64,000 bases of DNA, taken from Otis tarda. Lineage: Eukaryota > Chordata > Aves > Otidiformes > Otididae. The translations under genes and the position numbers were made by a program. The stretch spans positions 88,639,963-88,703,962 of the forward strand of contig CM048554.1 of assembly GCA_026413225.1 (NCBI GenBank), written 5' to 3'. Shown one piece after another: positions 57,001-64,000 of the stretch (positions are counted from its first letter, which is position 1; every line of letters starts with the position of its first letter). Under the pieces are notes generated by a model that searched no databases, had not been told where the DNA came from, and worked only from the letters and a program-made list of their open reading frames with translations.

Positions 57001-60000
57001 TCTAAGGGCAGATATCACAGTTATCAAATGTGTACAAGGAAATTAGGAAGATGAAAGGAAAATGATGTTCATATCTGCCACAAATATTGATGGACTTGCT
57101 TTGTAGCAAGTGACAAAGATTACCAAGTAGGGGTGGTGGGGAAATCCTAAAAGAAGGAACACACTACTCTGGAAGATTGAAATATTGACTGTTGAAACTC
57201 TTAATAATGTGTTTTTTAAACATGTCAGAAGTTACTGAGGCACATTTGGGTCAGGAAATATATTTCCTCAACTGTCTTCTTGACCCATTTTCTATGACAG
57301 GAAGATTTCAGACAAAAATACACTTTCTACCTGTTTTCTGAAAGTCATTTTCATCTTGGTCAGAGATATTTCAGTAGGAATTGTCTAAGCTTGCAGAAAC
57401 TGCTACATATGACCCCAGAACTTGATTGTACATTTTATGAACTTGTCAAGACTCTGGTTGCCAAAGCAACATAGTTGTACTGAAACTTAAAAAGCTTGTT
57501 TATACTTTAGACACAGAATTCTGTAGAGTTCCATAGTTTTGTGTGTTTCTAATCACTTTCATCAACTCCAAGGCAGCTACAAAAGCATTACCCAAAAGTA
57601 AAAAGGTGAAAAAGTAAAATAACCTATCTTGACACTACACCGAACAAGCTGAATTCAAACTGGACTTTTTCATATACAGGACATGTTGAATGCTACTGAA
57701 TACTACATATTTGGGCAACTTAAAGAAAAGCTAGGATGTACAGAAAAGTTAATGCTTAACTAGAGTACAAAAGCTTCTCCTTTTTTCACAGAAGCAGCAT
57801 AATATTGTAGGCCATTAACAAGTACAGATCCCCTCCCTTTAAATGAGTAGGAAATCCTATGGGAAGCACAAATATGACCATGGATGCTGTCTGTGCAAAG
57901 ACACGGAGTCTTATCTAAGTTATTTTTTTATTCCTTCAATCTGAATTACGAGGTTTGAAAAGTATGTAACATTGCATCATCACAAAGAGTATCTGACAGT
58001 ATTCAAATTAACTGAAGAAATCTTATTTTAAAATATTCCAAAGTTAAATTACAATTTCCTATTTAATAATGTGAAGCGTAAGTAGTCTGAACTGCTTGCA
58101 ATAAGAGGGCTAGGTAGCATTCTCAGTAAAGTCCTGTTTGACCCCTTCTCAGATTCTCTTCTTTACAACTACTAGCTCAGTATCTTCTACGACATTTCCC
58201 CATGCACAGTGACATCACTGTATGGGAATTGAATGAAGGAAGGAACTAGTTATTAAGCACCTGAGTACTAGATGTTTTAAGAGGAGAGTTCTCTTTTTGT
58301 TAAGATTTTACATTATATTTTATATCTTTTGAGGCATAAAAGGGTGGCTTCATTTTTTTTCATGACTGGATTTCATTTTCATTGCAAAGAGGCAAGACAT
58401 TGTGAAAAGCAGATTCAATATCCATTTATAAAAGCCTTGTTTGTGGGGTGGGTGAATAGATTAGGACAAAGGTATTAAAATTCAATTTACATTTAAGGGA
58501 ATGGAACCGGATTTAGTTTGACAAAGGTATTAATGAACAACTTAAACGATATTATGCCTGATATTCTGACCTTTGTTGACCCAAGATTAATAGTGGTAAT
58601 GGCTGCAGCAGCAGCAGCAGCAGTTTTCTCTGAAGAATCTGCAAGGTGAAGGATGCTCCACAGCAAAGTCACGGATGACATGATCATATGTAAGATAGAG
58701 AGGATTCCATTGCGTGCTTCAATCAAGTGCTTCTGATCTACATTAACCAAAAGCTAGTGGGTTTGGAGAGGAGAGAGAAGAAAGAGCATTAAATATCTAC
58801 ATAAATAGCATAAGTAAAATAGTGTAAATTGAGACTTAAAGCACATGGAAGCTTACAACCTTAACACTCTTTCAAAATAGTTTTTCAATAATTCTTACAG
58901 TATGCACAAGTTTTGAGTCTATTAAAATAATAGTTAACCTTCTGACTCAGTTGTACAATATCAAGTGTATTCTGAACATGTGAGGCCTCATGTCTACAGC
59001 AATCAATTTTGTATCATCTGCCTATACCTTCGCAAAACAGTTATTTCAGAATTTTAGGTGTAACTAATACTCTAAGCAAAACTCATCTACTTGCACAGAC
59101 AATAAACACTTTTCAGTTACTTTTAAATGAACAGAAGGCAAAAAGGGATAAGAATAGAAAAAAAAAAAAGCAAGAACAAAATTGCAGAGAGAGCAGGACA
59201 AAAGTTTTCTTGCAGAATCCGGGCCAAATTCTTAACAAAGATTATGCTCAGAATATCAGATCTAAAACTATTGCTTGACTAAAAAGACAAATGGTGAATA
59301 TATAGAAGGAGCAGAAAGATAATGTTTTGACGTATTGCAAGATGAACACAGTCCAGCCAGAAAGTAACAGGATAGGCATCAGCCTGGGAAGTTCCACAAA
59401 ACAAAGCCAGCTCTAAAACGTGACATTTTAGAGATCTGAAAGTTAATAAAGTCCCACTTCAGTTATTTCAGGGTAACAACCCCCCCCCTTAAACCTAAAA
59501 CAAACAAAAAAACTAAGACCATTCTCTTGAAAGTATAATTAGTAGAAAATTAGTTTTCTTTGAGATGTGTATATTATCAATAAAAACATACTTACAGCTA
59601 AAACAACATATTTGGTATTTTTCCCACTCAGATCTTTGTATCTGCTAATATAATCACAGTCCTTAACTTAACATGTACTGAACAGGAACCCCTCAGACAC
59701 TCAGGTAAGTTTACCTGATGATACTGCGTAGATGGATCCAGGAGGCAGTAATGAATTATTGTTGTGATCCCTTCTAATAAAGTAAGAACCATATCTGGGG
59801 GAGTGACTGATGCCATCCAGAGAGGCCTAAAATAAGAGATTTTTTTTTTTAATGGGTTAATCTGGTTGTAAGGTAATTCAACACAATCAAATCTGTTTAA
59901 AAGATTATACACCTCCACATACACATACCTATTATCAGATAATCCTGTTTCATATTTATACTGATGAATTAAATTGTCCAAGTTCCTACAGAGCTGAAGA

Positions 60001-62892
60001 GTCACTGAAACAACCACCCTTTGAAGAACTTTTCCCATGTAAGGCAACGTAGAAGTGATAAGGCCAATCCACTGGGGATGCATTTTGCAGGCACAGTGCT
60101 GGTGTAAAGCTCGTATGACTGCACAGAGAAACATGCCTTGGCAGGTTATTGGCTGGGAATGTAAATACTGAAGCGAAGTCATCGGCTGCTGGGGACCAAT
60201 GTGCTCCAAGTCTGCTATGACAAAGTCAAAACCTGTTTCATTTTCCTCAGGCACAGTCATTACTCTGTGTTCCAGCACAATCAGTCGTTGAAGTACCTTT
60301 AAAAGCTGTGACTGCAGAGTACTACCATTGTCAAATTCATCTTCAGAAAAATTTATAAGGCTGTCTTCAGAGAAACCTTCTTCTACAGCCACTATGTTTT
60401 TTCCAACCATCTTTTCACTGTGCCATTTCTGCGCACTGAAGATCGAGGACAGTAGACAATGCAGGATCACTTTCTGAACCTTGCACTTGGACAACATGTC
60501 CGAAATAAAACTAGGAAAGCCCTTTGCAGAGCTTTCTATCACTTTTGCCAACTCAGCAAAGAGAAGTGTCAGAATTTCTATACTCATCATTTGCATATTA
60601 CGGTTTCCTATTAGATCTTGTGAGGTTACTTTAACATGAGTTGGATAGTGGCTCCGCATATAATATAAACACAAGGAGATAAGAATTTCTATGTACATAG
60701 AGCTCCGAAAGTTATGGTTAGAATCGACTGGGATATGACTATAGAAATCCTTGCCCATAACAGATATTCGATGCCTGGCTAGAAGATTCTGGAGCAACGA
60801 AAGCTGAGGAGTGTATGCATTGTTGACACTGGTAGTGGAGATAGCACTTACAAAAGCTGAAGGATTTGTTTTCAGAATTGCTTTAATTGCAGAAAAAGCA
60901 TACAATGTCCTTGAAGAGTCATACAGCTGGAGATAAAGTAGCACATGTTGATATAATGGATGGATATTAAAGTTGGGAGATTTTCGCATTCCTGGGGACC
61001 CCACATCACTTTCTATTTCTGAAATTTCTCCTTCTCCACAACTGTACCAGTTTTCTAAATCAAGACCATCACTGAAGAAAACGTTTGTTTGTTTAAGCTT
61101 TTCTGTTTGTGCTTTCTTCTTCTCTTCATCTTTCTTTTTGGCTATTTTCACCTTAGGTTTTGCACCTGGTTGCTTACCAGCCTCTTTAACAATTGTTTCT
61201 TTTTCTGACATTTTTTCTGGTAGCTTTCCTTTGAAGTTGAACTGAATGCTACTGTGGCTTCGCTTTCTGGACTTCGATTCAGTGGAAGCAAGAGTGAGAT
61301 CAGAGAGGGACTGCTGCCTTTCTGCAATACAGGGTGAGGAGTTATTTATTGAAATTTCATCTCTTAAGCTCTCAAGTCCAGTCTCAGTTGAGGCAGACAG
61401 CAATTGAGAGCTGTCATTACTAAGCAAACTACTCTGGCTACTTTGAAGATTTTGATCTTCACTTTTTGTCACCTCTACAGAGTTATCCAAAGGACTGAAT
61501 TTACATGAAGTATCCTCAGAGTGCAGACTATGCTTAACTGCTTCAGCTTCTTCTCCGAGACCACTTACAACTTTACATATAAGTTCTGTAACCACTTGTT
61601 GCACAATTTCATCAGGTGAGTCTTCTCTTAGAGTCTGAGAACTATCTTGAGCACTCAGGCTTTCTGTTTCCACTTCATAACTGATGTTGTCTCCAGTAGA
61701 CGACTGAGAACAGCCAGAGTCAGAACTCTGCAGTATTTCAACCTGATGGTCAGGAAGGTCAAAATCAGACACAACCATTGGTATGGTCTCACTGCTGGTA
61801 CTTAACAAGGAAAGCCTGTCACTTAGGGGGTTAACAGTCAGGCTGAAGTTCTCCATTTCATCCATAGGAAGCTGTTTTTCATTGCCTTCTTTAGGTATAA
61901 TAAGTTGTCCTTGGCTTACAGGCACATGGGAAAATGCTTGAAGAAAAACACGCAAAAATTTATAAACATAATATTTCATTCTTCAAAATAAGAATTTAGA
62001 ATTACAATTTAGAATTTAAACTATTATTGAGACATCAAATTATAAAGGCATGGTAAATAGTGTCTTTCTAATATACAGCAGGAAAAAATAGTATGCAAAC
62101 AACACACATTCCACAACCAACGCAAGATTACTTTAGCAGCAGACTTTAGTAAAACAACAGAACTCCCTCCTGAAACCTTAGGGAGTCCTATCTGCTTGTG
62201 TTTTCATAAAAAAGAATTACTAATATGTTACCAAAAATACACAATACATGCAAACACCTTTAAACCTTATCAGTATGTTTTCAGTCAGCCCCACATCAGT
62301 GGTCCTAATTCACAAAAGCATTTAATTTCTTGGTTAAGCTTCAAGCTATAGTCTTAAGTCCTGCTGAAGTTCACCAAGACATAAGAAAATGCTCTGCATT
62401 AAAATACTTGCATATCATCTTAATTTGAGAACAATAAAACTTCAACATTACTTGGGACATGAAGACTTGAACTAGAAAAAACACGCACAAATGCAAATAT
62501 AAGCAGTAGCTATTCCAGCACTTTGTTTTGTGAATTACCCTCAAAAATTTCCACTATGTTTTTAACATCACATGTAAATAACAAATAAAACAATTAAACA
62601 AGAAACTTCCTACAGTCTTCTTGTGTACTTACCATCAGCACAGCTAAATTTCTGCATAAAGTGCTTTTCATTTTCTTCTTCGGGGTGATAGGGAGATTTA
62701 GTCCAGTAACATTCAGCCTGTACTCGCTGAACAGAAACTCGCTGAGTTTTTGGATGGAGAAGCAGTAGGAGTAAAGGTTCAAGAACCCTTGCAATATCAT
62801 GTCTTTGAAGCACCTGATTTAACCAGGCTTGTCCCACTGACCAGGTAGAACCATCCAAGCTATTAAGGCTGTCCAGCATGATAAATAAAGAT
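38780..62892 (-). CDS. DOP1A: DOP1A (DOPEY1), C-terminal 1514 residues in 20 exons
   Basis: DOP1A is a large peripheral Golgi/endosome protein that works with MON2 in membrane trafficking; the complex is reported to bind phosphoinositide lipids and recruit kinesin-1. Twenty exons join with consistent phases to 1514 residues plus a TGA stop; human DOP1A is about 2465 residues, so the N-terminal 40% is outside. In order, the visible part has a helical stretch ([14 protein letters not shown]), a Ser-rich, probably disordered region with a Lys-rich segment ([16 protein letters not shown]), then long helical-repeat-like conserved sequence to the C-terminus [11 protein letters not shown] short Ala tract ([12 protein letters not shown]) is coded by a trinucleotide run. 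There are no frameshifts. Identification is from near-identity to remembered vertebrate DOP1A; DOP1B is more distant. It converges on PGM3. Confidence 0.95.
39086..43345 (-). other. DOP1A last intron, about 4.3 kb
   Basis: No exon or named repeat is recognised. It has short homopolymer runs (T run near 39977-39992, A run near 43252-43264) and a G/T-rich stretch at 43080-43150. Open frames at 39205-39601 and 42378-42818 look incidental. Confidence 0.6.
43346..43475 (-). CDS. DOP1A: DOP1A exon [16 protein letters not shown]
   Basis: 130 nt encoding [20 protein letters not shown] through [13 protein letters not shown], phase 0 at GTATGT. Confidence 0.93.
43476..45009 (-). other. DOP1A intron
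   Basis: About 1.5 kb of intron; a short G run near 43589-43598, otherwise nothing recognised. Confidence 0.6.
45010..45174 (-). CDS. DOP1A: DOP1A exon [16 protein letters not shown]
   Basis: 165 nt encoding [20 protein letters not shown] through [11 protein letters not shown] with a split Met codon. The acceptor is AATTTATTTTAG. Confidence 0.93.
45353..45385. repeat. GT microsatellite followed by ACATAT units
   Basis: Seven GT units, then about two and a half ACATAT hexamers and ATGTGTA, in a DOP1A intron. Confidence 0.85.
46057..46112 (-). CDS. DOP1A: DOP1A short exon [18 protein letters not shown]
   Basis: 56 nt encoding [18 protein letters not shown] plus two bases of Arg. The acceptor is TGATCTTCAG and the donor GTAAAC. 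Confidence 0.92.
46771..47060 (-). mobile_element. CR1 LINE 3' end, antisense to + (same strand as DOP1A)
   Basis: The + strand shows the typical CR1 3' terminus reversed (TCATAGAATTATAGAATGGT). Minus-strand translation gives [18 protein letters not shown], then [20 protein letters not shown], ending in [11 protein letters not shown], the CR1 ORF2 C-terminus. It is 5'-truncated, as usual for CR1, and only moderately diverged. Confidence 0.88.
47695..47831 (-). CDS. DOP1A: DOP1A exon [17 protein letters not shown]
   Basis: 137 nt encoding [20 protein letters not shown], then [20 protein letters not shown] and MITEL, ending phase 0 at GTGAGT. Confidence 0.93.
47832..48969 (-). other. DOP1A intron
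   Basis: About 1.1 kb, with nothing recognised. Confidence 0.6.
48970..49122 (-). CDS. DOP1A: DOP1A exon [17 protein letters not shown]
   Basis: 153 nt encoding [20 protein letters not shown] through [10 protein letters not shown]. The acceptor is TTCTCTTTCAG and the donor GTCAGT. Confidence 0.93.
49766..49827 (-). CDS. DOP1A: DOP1A short exon [20 protein letters not shown]
   Basis: 62 nt encoding [20 protein letters not shown] with split codons on both sides. The donor is GTAAGT. Confidence 0.92.
50019..50386 (+). mobile_element. CR1 LINE fragment, 3'-truncated
   Basis: Begins GATGCCACCCAGAGGGACCT and translates, with interruptions, to CR1 RT residues including [20 protein letters not shown] and [20 protein letters not shown]. 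It stops just after GGAGCCCCCAACATC, almost the same consensus position as the copy at 24066-24209. Confidence 0.87.
50476..50625 (-). CDS. DOP1A: DOP1A exon [14 protein letters not shown]
   Basis: 150 nt encoding [20 protein letters not shown] through [10 protein letters not shown] with a split His codon. A CR1 fragment ends about 90 bases downstream of its donor. Confidence 0.93.
50791..50900 (-). CDS. DOP1A: DOP1A exon [15 protein letters not shown]
   Basis: 110 nt encoding [20 protein letters not shown] then [16 protein letters not shown] and two bases of Ser. The acceptor is CCTTTTATAG. Confidence 0.93.
51439..51518 (-). CDS. DOP1A: DOP1A exon [14 protein letters not shown]
   Basis: 80 nt encoding [20 protein letters not shown] then LTLLSE, ending phase 0 at GTAAAT. 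Confidence 0.93.
51769..51913 (-). CDS. DOP1A: DOP1A exon [15 protein letters not shown]
   Basis: 145 nt encoding [20 protein letters not shown] through NNLESDVE with a split Asp codon. The acceptor is TTCTACTAG and the donor GTAGTT. Confidence 0.93.
52158..52727 (+). mobile_element. Solo ERV-type LTR, 570 bp
   Basis: Starts TGTCCTGGTTT and ends AAACCATGACA, so the termini form an 11-bp imperfect inverted repeat with canonical TG...CA. It is flanked by AATAT and AGTAT, a probable 5-bp target duplication with one change. The 5' part is shared with the element at 32023. No internal coding region is attached, which points to LTR-LTR recombination. Family assignment (avian ERVL-like) is from memory and tentative. 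Confidence 0.8.
52759..52825 (-). CDS. DOP1A: DOP1A short exon [14 protein letters not shown]
   Basis: 67 nt encoding [20 protein letters not shown] and LQ. It lies between an LTR (downstream intron) and the young CR1 (upstream intron). Confidence 0.93.
53140..54110 (+). mobile_element. Young 5'-truncated CR1 LINE with open RT reading frame
   Basis: The 3' kilobase of a CR1 retrotransposon. An uninterrupted frame to the TAG at 54040-54042 encodes the C-terminal part of the reverse transcriptase: [20 protein letters not shown], then the catalytic FADDTKLAG motif, then [20 protein letters not shown] and [10 protein letters not shown]. After the stop come GGATGATCTTTTAGGTC and an ATTCTGTAATATTC tail typical of CR1. 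The endonuclease and N-terminal RT are missing, so it cannot move alone. The open frame implies a recent insertion. It is antisense to DOP1A. Confidence 0.93.
54340..54425. repeat. A/T-rich degenerate tandem
   Basis: Repeated AATTAATT, ATATAAAT and TATATTTATATAA units over about 85 bases in the DOP1A intron just after the CR1. Confidence 0.7.
54535..54639 (-). CDS. DOP1A: DOP1A exon [19 protein letters not shown]
   Basis: 105 nt encoding [20 protein letters not shown] through APGQFLIL and two bases of Gly. The acceptor is CTCTCTTAG and the donor GTACGT. Confidence 0.93.
55136..55191 (-). CDS. DOP1A: DOP1A short exon [18 protein letters not shown]
   Basis: 56 nt. Found because the flanking exons did not join in phase: it supplies [18 protein letters not shown] plus two bases of an Arg codon and restores the frame. 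The acceptor is TTTTTCTAG and the donor GTAGGC. Confidence 0.92.
55721..55855 (-). CDS. DOP1A: DOP1A exon [14 protein letters not shown]
   Basis: 135 nt (45 residues), phase 0, from [20 protein letters not shown] to [10 protein letters not shown]. The acceptor is TTCTTTTAG and the donor GTATGA. Confidence 0.93.
56199..56324 (-). CDS. DOP1A: DOP1A exon [13 protein letters not shown]
   Basis: 126 nt (42 residues), phase 0. Encodes [20 protein letters not shown], then [20 protein letters not shown] and TK. The acceptor is ACGTTTCAG and the donor GTATGT. Confidence 0.93.
56325..58570 (-). other. DOP1A intron, about 2.2 kb
   Basis: Contains the old LINE copy; the remainder is AT-rich with nothing recognised. 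Confidence 0.6.
56530..57240 (+). mobile_element. Old degraded CR1/L3-like LINE copy
   Basis: Despite heavy decay, landmarks keep CR1-clade order: TTATAGTGGATCACAAACTC, AATAGAGCCTTCATAAATAG, then TGTCCAGTTTTGGAGACC and TTCAAGAAATGTACCACA, and a stretch corresponding to the ORF2 C-terminus. All frames are broken. Much older than the copy at 53140. Confidence 0.6.
58571..58753 (-). CDS. DOP1A: DOP1A exon with Ala tract
   Basis: 183 nt (61 residues), phase 0. Encodes [20 protein letters not shown], then [19 protein letters not shown], then seven Ala, ending TTINLGSTK. The Ala run is encoded by CTG/GCT-type trinucleotides on the minus strand. Confidence 0.93.
58606..58623. repeat. Coding trinucleotide repeat (GCA)6
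   Basis: Six GCA units on the + strand, which read as part of the Ala codons of DOP1A in antisense. Mammals have only a broken version of this Ala stretch (MTIAASASLT in human, from memory). Confidence 0.8.
58754..59714 (-). other. DOP1A intron
   Basis: About 0.96 kb of AT-rich intron with an A run near 59159-59169 and a C run near 59480-59488; nothing else recognised. Confidence 0.6.
59715..59826 (-). CDS. DOP1A: DOP1A exon [14 protein letters not shown]
   Basis: 112 nt encoding [20 protein letters not shown] through [10 protein letters not shown], phase 0 at the donor GTAAAC. The acceptor is CTTATTTTAG. Confidence 0.93.
59827..59928 (-). other. DOP1A 102-nt intron, in frame and stop-free
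   Basis: GTATGT...TTTTAG intron of exactly 34 codons. Reading through from the flanking exons meets no stop; the extra peptide would start [13 protein letters not shown] and end KKISYF. Human DOP1A as remembered lacks this segment, so I treat it as an intron. Confidence 0.75.
59929..61936 (-). CDS. DOP1A: DOP1A giant exon (2008 nt)
   Basis: Encodes 668 complete codons from [20 protein letters not shown] to [10 protein letters not shown], then a split Arg codon. The first half is Ser/Glu-rich and probably disordered, with a basic patch ([18 protein letters not shown]). The second half is conserved and helical ([19 protein letters not shown]). The donor AATAG/GTATGT is followed by an intron that is itself stop-free in frame. 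Confidence 0.94.
61937..62632 (-). other. DOP1A intron
   Basis: About 0.7 kb of AT-rich intron; nothing recognised. Confidence 0.6.
62633..62892 (-). CDS. DOP1A: DOP1A exon (most upstream one seen)
   Basis: 260 nt. Encodes [20 protein letters not shown], then [19 protein letters not shown], ending FMQKFSCAD with a split Ala codon. The acceptor is CTGTTCTAG and the donor GTAAGT. Confidence 0.9.
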
Positions 62893-64000
62893 CTAGAACA
62901 GAAAGAAGAATAATCCTAGCACATATTCTAGAGTACTCACAGAATAATTGCATTTTAATCTAATATATAATAAATTTAAACGTGTCAGTACATACGCCCA
63001 TGTTTTCTCTATATAAATCAGTCTTTCCTTTGGAATTCAAACATTGTAACCTGAAGTTTTACATTTCAGTCTAGCCTAGTGAATAAATGGCCAGGAAGAG
63101 CTAATAATAAAACAGTTAAGATAGCTGCTCTCATAGTAGCAGTTGTATAGTCAGTTCAAGTATTTGTACATCTACTAGCATAACACACTTCAGTTACCTA
63201 CTAAGTGCTACTGCAGTACAAAAAGATAAAGCTTTGAAAGACAATCCACACAGATGCATGGAAAAGAGAAAGTAAGTTATTCAAATATGTTTTCTTCAAG
63301 AACAGACAAGAAATACAATTGACAATTCAGCACTTCCTACTGTCAGTATTCAGTTTTAGCATTTAGAATCCTTTCCAGACTTGGGGAAAAACAATACATA
63401 TATTGGACTCTGAATTCTACTGACTGTTTCACATCCTTCAGTAGTACATGTTCATAAGGGTTTAGTTGTATGTACAGAATTTATCAGTGACATTTGTCAC
63501 TTCTGCAATAAGTGACAGTATCAAGCCAAAGAAATAGCAACCTTTTTACTCTGCTTCCTGCTGCTAAGTATATATTAGGAAATTTAAATAAGCACTTTTC
63601 CACATCATTCGTGCTAGCTGAGGAAAACAAGACTAGTTCAGAGTCTGGATCATTCCGTTTTTTCTAAGGTAGTTTGATACCAGAACACAAACCAGAAATC
63701 CTCTGCTGCTTGCCATAAATTACATAATACACAAAACACAAAGATTAAACAGAAAAGCTTTCATATCTCAGTGCTTATTTGCAATTTCATTCTTAAGTTT
63801 TCTTAGCTTTACTGTTAATTTCCACTCTCATATAATTAACTTCTGGGTTGACTTCTCTCTCCTGCTTTTGATTTTACCAAATCAGAGCGAGAACCCAGAT
63901 ACTACGTTCAACACACACAAACATGTTAACCACAGTGACAGTCAATGAATTGTGTGACCATTCCCGTCTTTTACAGCTACCAGAAAAAATTACAGCCTAC
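62893..64000 (-). other. DOP1A upstream intron to the window edge
   Basis: AT-rich, with no confident exon. A weak candidate donor (AGTAG/GTAACT) at about 63197 has the right phase for the exon at 62892 but no convincing acceptor; see rejected items. Confidence 0.5.

Noticed and set aside
63196..63300. Possible further DOP1A exon ending AGTAG/GTAACT on the minus strand, with the correct phase to join the exon at 62892
   Set aside because: The donor and phase fit, and the open frame reads ALSFCTAVALSR, but no convincing acceptor or remembered DOP1A match was found.
1..64000. tRNA, rRNA, CRISPR arrays, bacterial operons or riboswitches
   Set aside because: None seen. The window is vertebrate nuclear DNA with spliced genes, and no cloverleaf with A/B boxes or regularly spaced direct repeats was noticed.

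Overview
The window is nuclear DNA from a vertebrate, almost certainly a bird. Four split genes with GT-AG introns are recognisable in the order ME1 - RWDD2A - PGM3 - DOP1A, which is the order of the human 6q14 neighbourhood. The interspersed repeats are avian in type: several CR1 LINE copies of different ages and two related ERV-type LTRs. The LTR type suggests a neoavian species, but that is an inference.

Layout. Positions 1-21374 (+) hold the last five coding exons of ME1 (cytosolic NADP malic enzyme, 226 C-terminal residues), with about 6.9 kb of the preceding intron at the left edge. RWDD2A (24467-27092, -; 291 residues, complete) converges on ME1. RWDD2A and PGM3 are divergent and share a CpG-rich bidirectional promoter at about 27.3-28.06 kb. 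PGM3 (28540-37624, +) is complete: its twelve coding exons join in frame to exactly 542 residues. DOP1A (38780-62892, -) converges on PGM3. Twenty exons carrying its C-terminal 1514 residues lie here, and its 5' part is beyond the right edge.

Functions. ME1 makes cytosolic NADPH. PGM3 makes GlcNAc-1-phosphate for UDP-GlcNAc synthesis. DOP1A is a Golgi/endosome trafficking scaffold that acts with MON2. RWDD2A has an RWD domain plus a conserved C-terminal domain and no well-defined role. The genes do not form a pathway; the linkage is conserved synteny, and only the RWDD2A/PGM3 promoter suggests shared control.

Mobile DNA. A fairly young, 5'-truncated CR1 with an open 3' reverse-transcriptase reading frame lies antisense in a DOP1A intron (53.1-54.1 kb). 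Two CR1 fragments break off at nearly the same internal position (24.2 and 50.4 kb). One CR1 3' end lies at 46.8-47.1 kb, and two much older degraded LINE copies lie at about 15.3 and 56.5 kb. A 570-bp solo LTR with TG...CA ends sits at 52.16-52.73 kb, and a partial relative sits at 32.0 kb.

I found no wholly new system. The best leads are a 102-nt intron of DOP1A that is in frame and stop-free, a perfect ACGTGG/CCACGT inverted repeat and two NRF1-type palindromes in the shared promoter, the co-terminal CR1 fragments, a CA microsatellite close to a RWDD2A splice acceptor, and a small antisense ORF in an ME1 intron with a signal-peptide-like start. Exon limits were set by hand from reading frame, splice consensus and remembered family sequence, so they are predictions.
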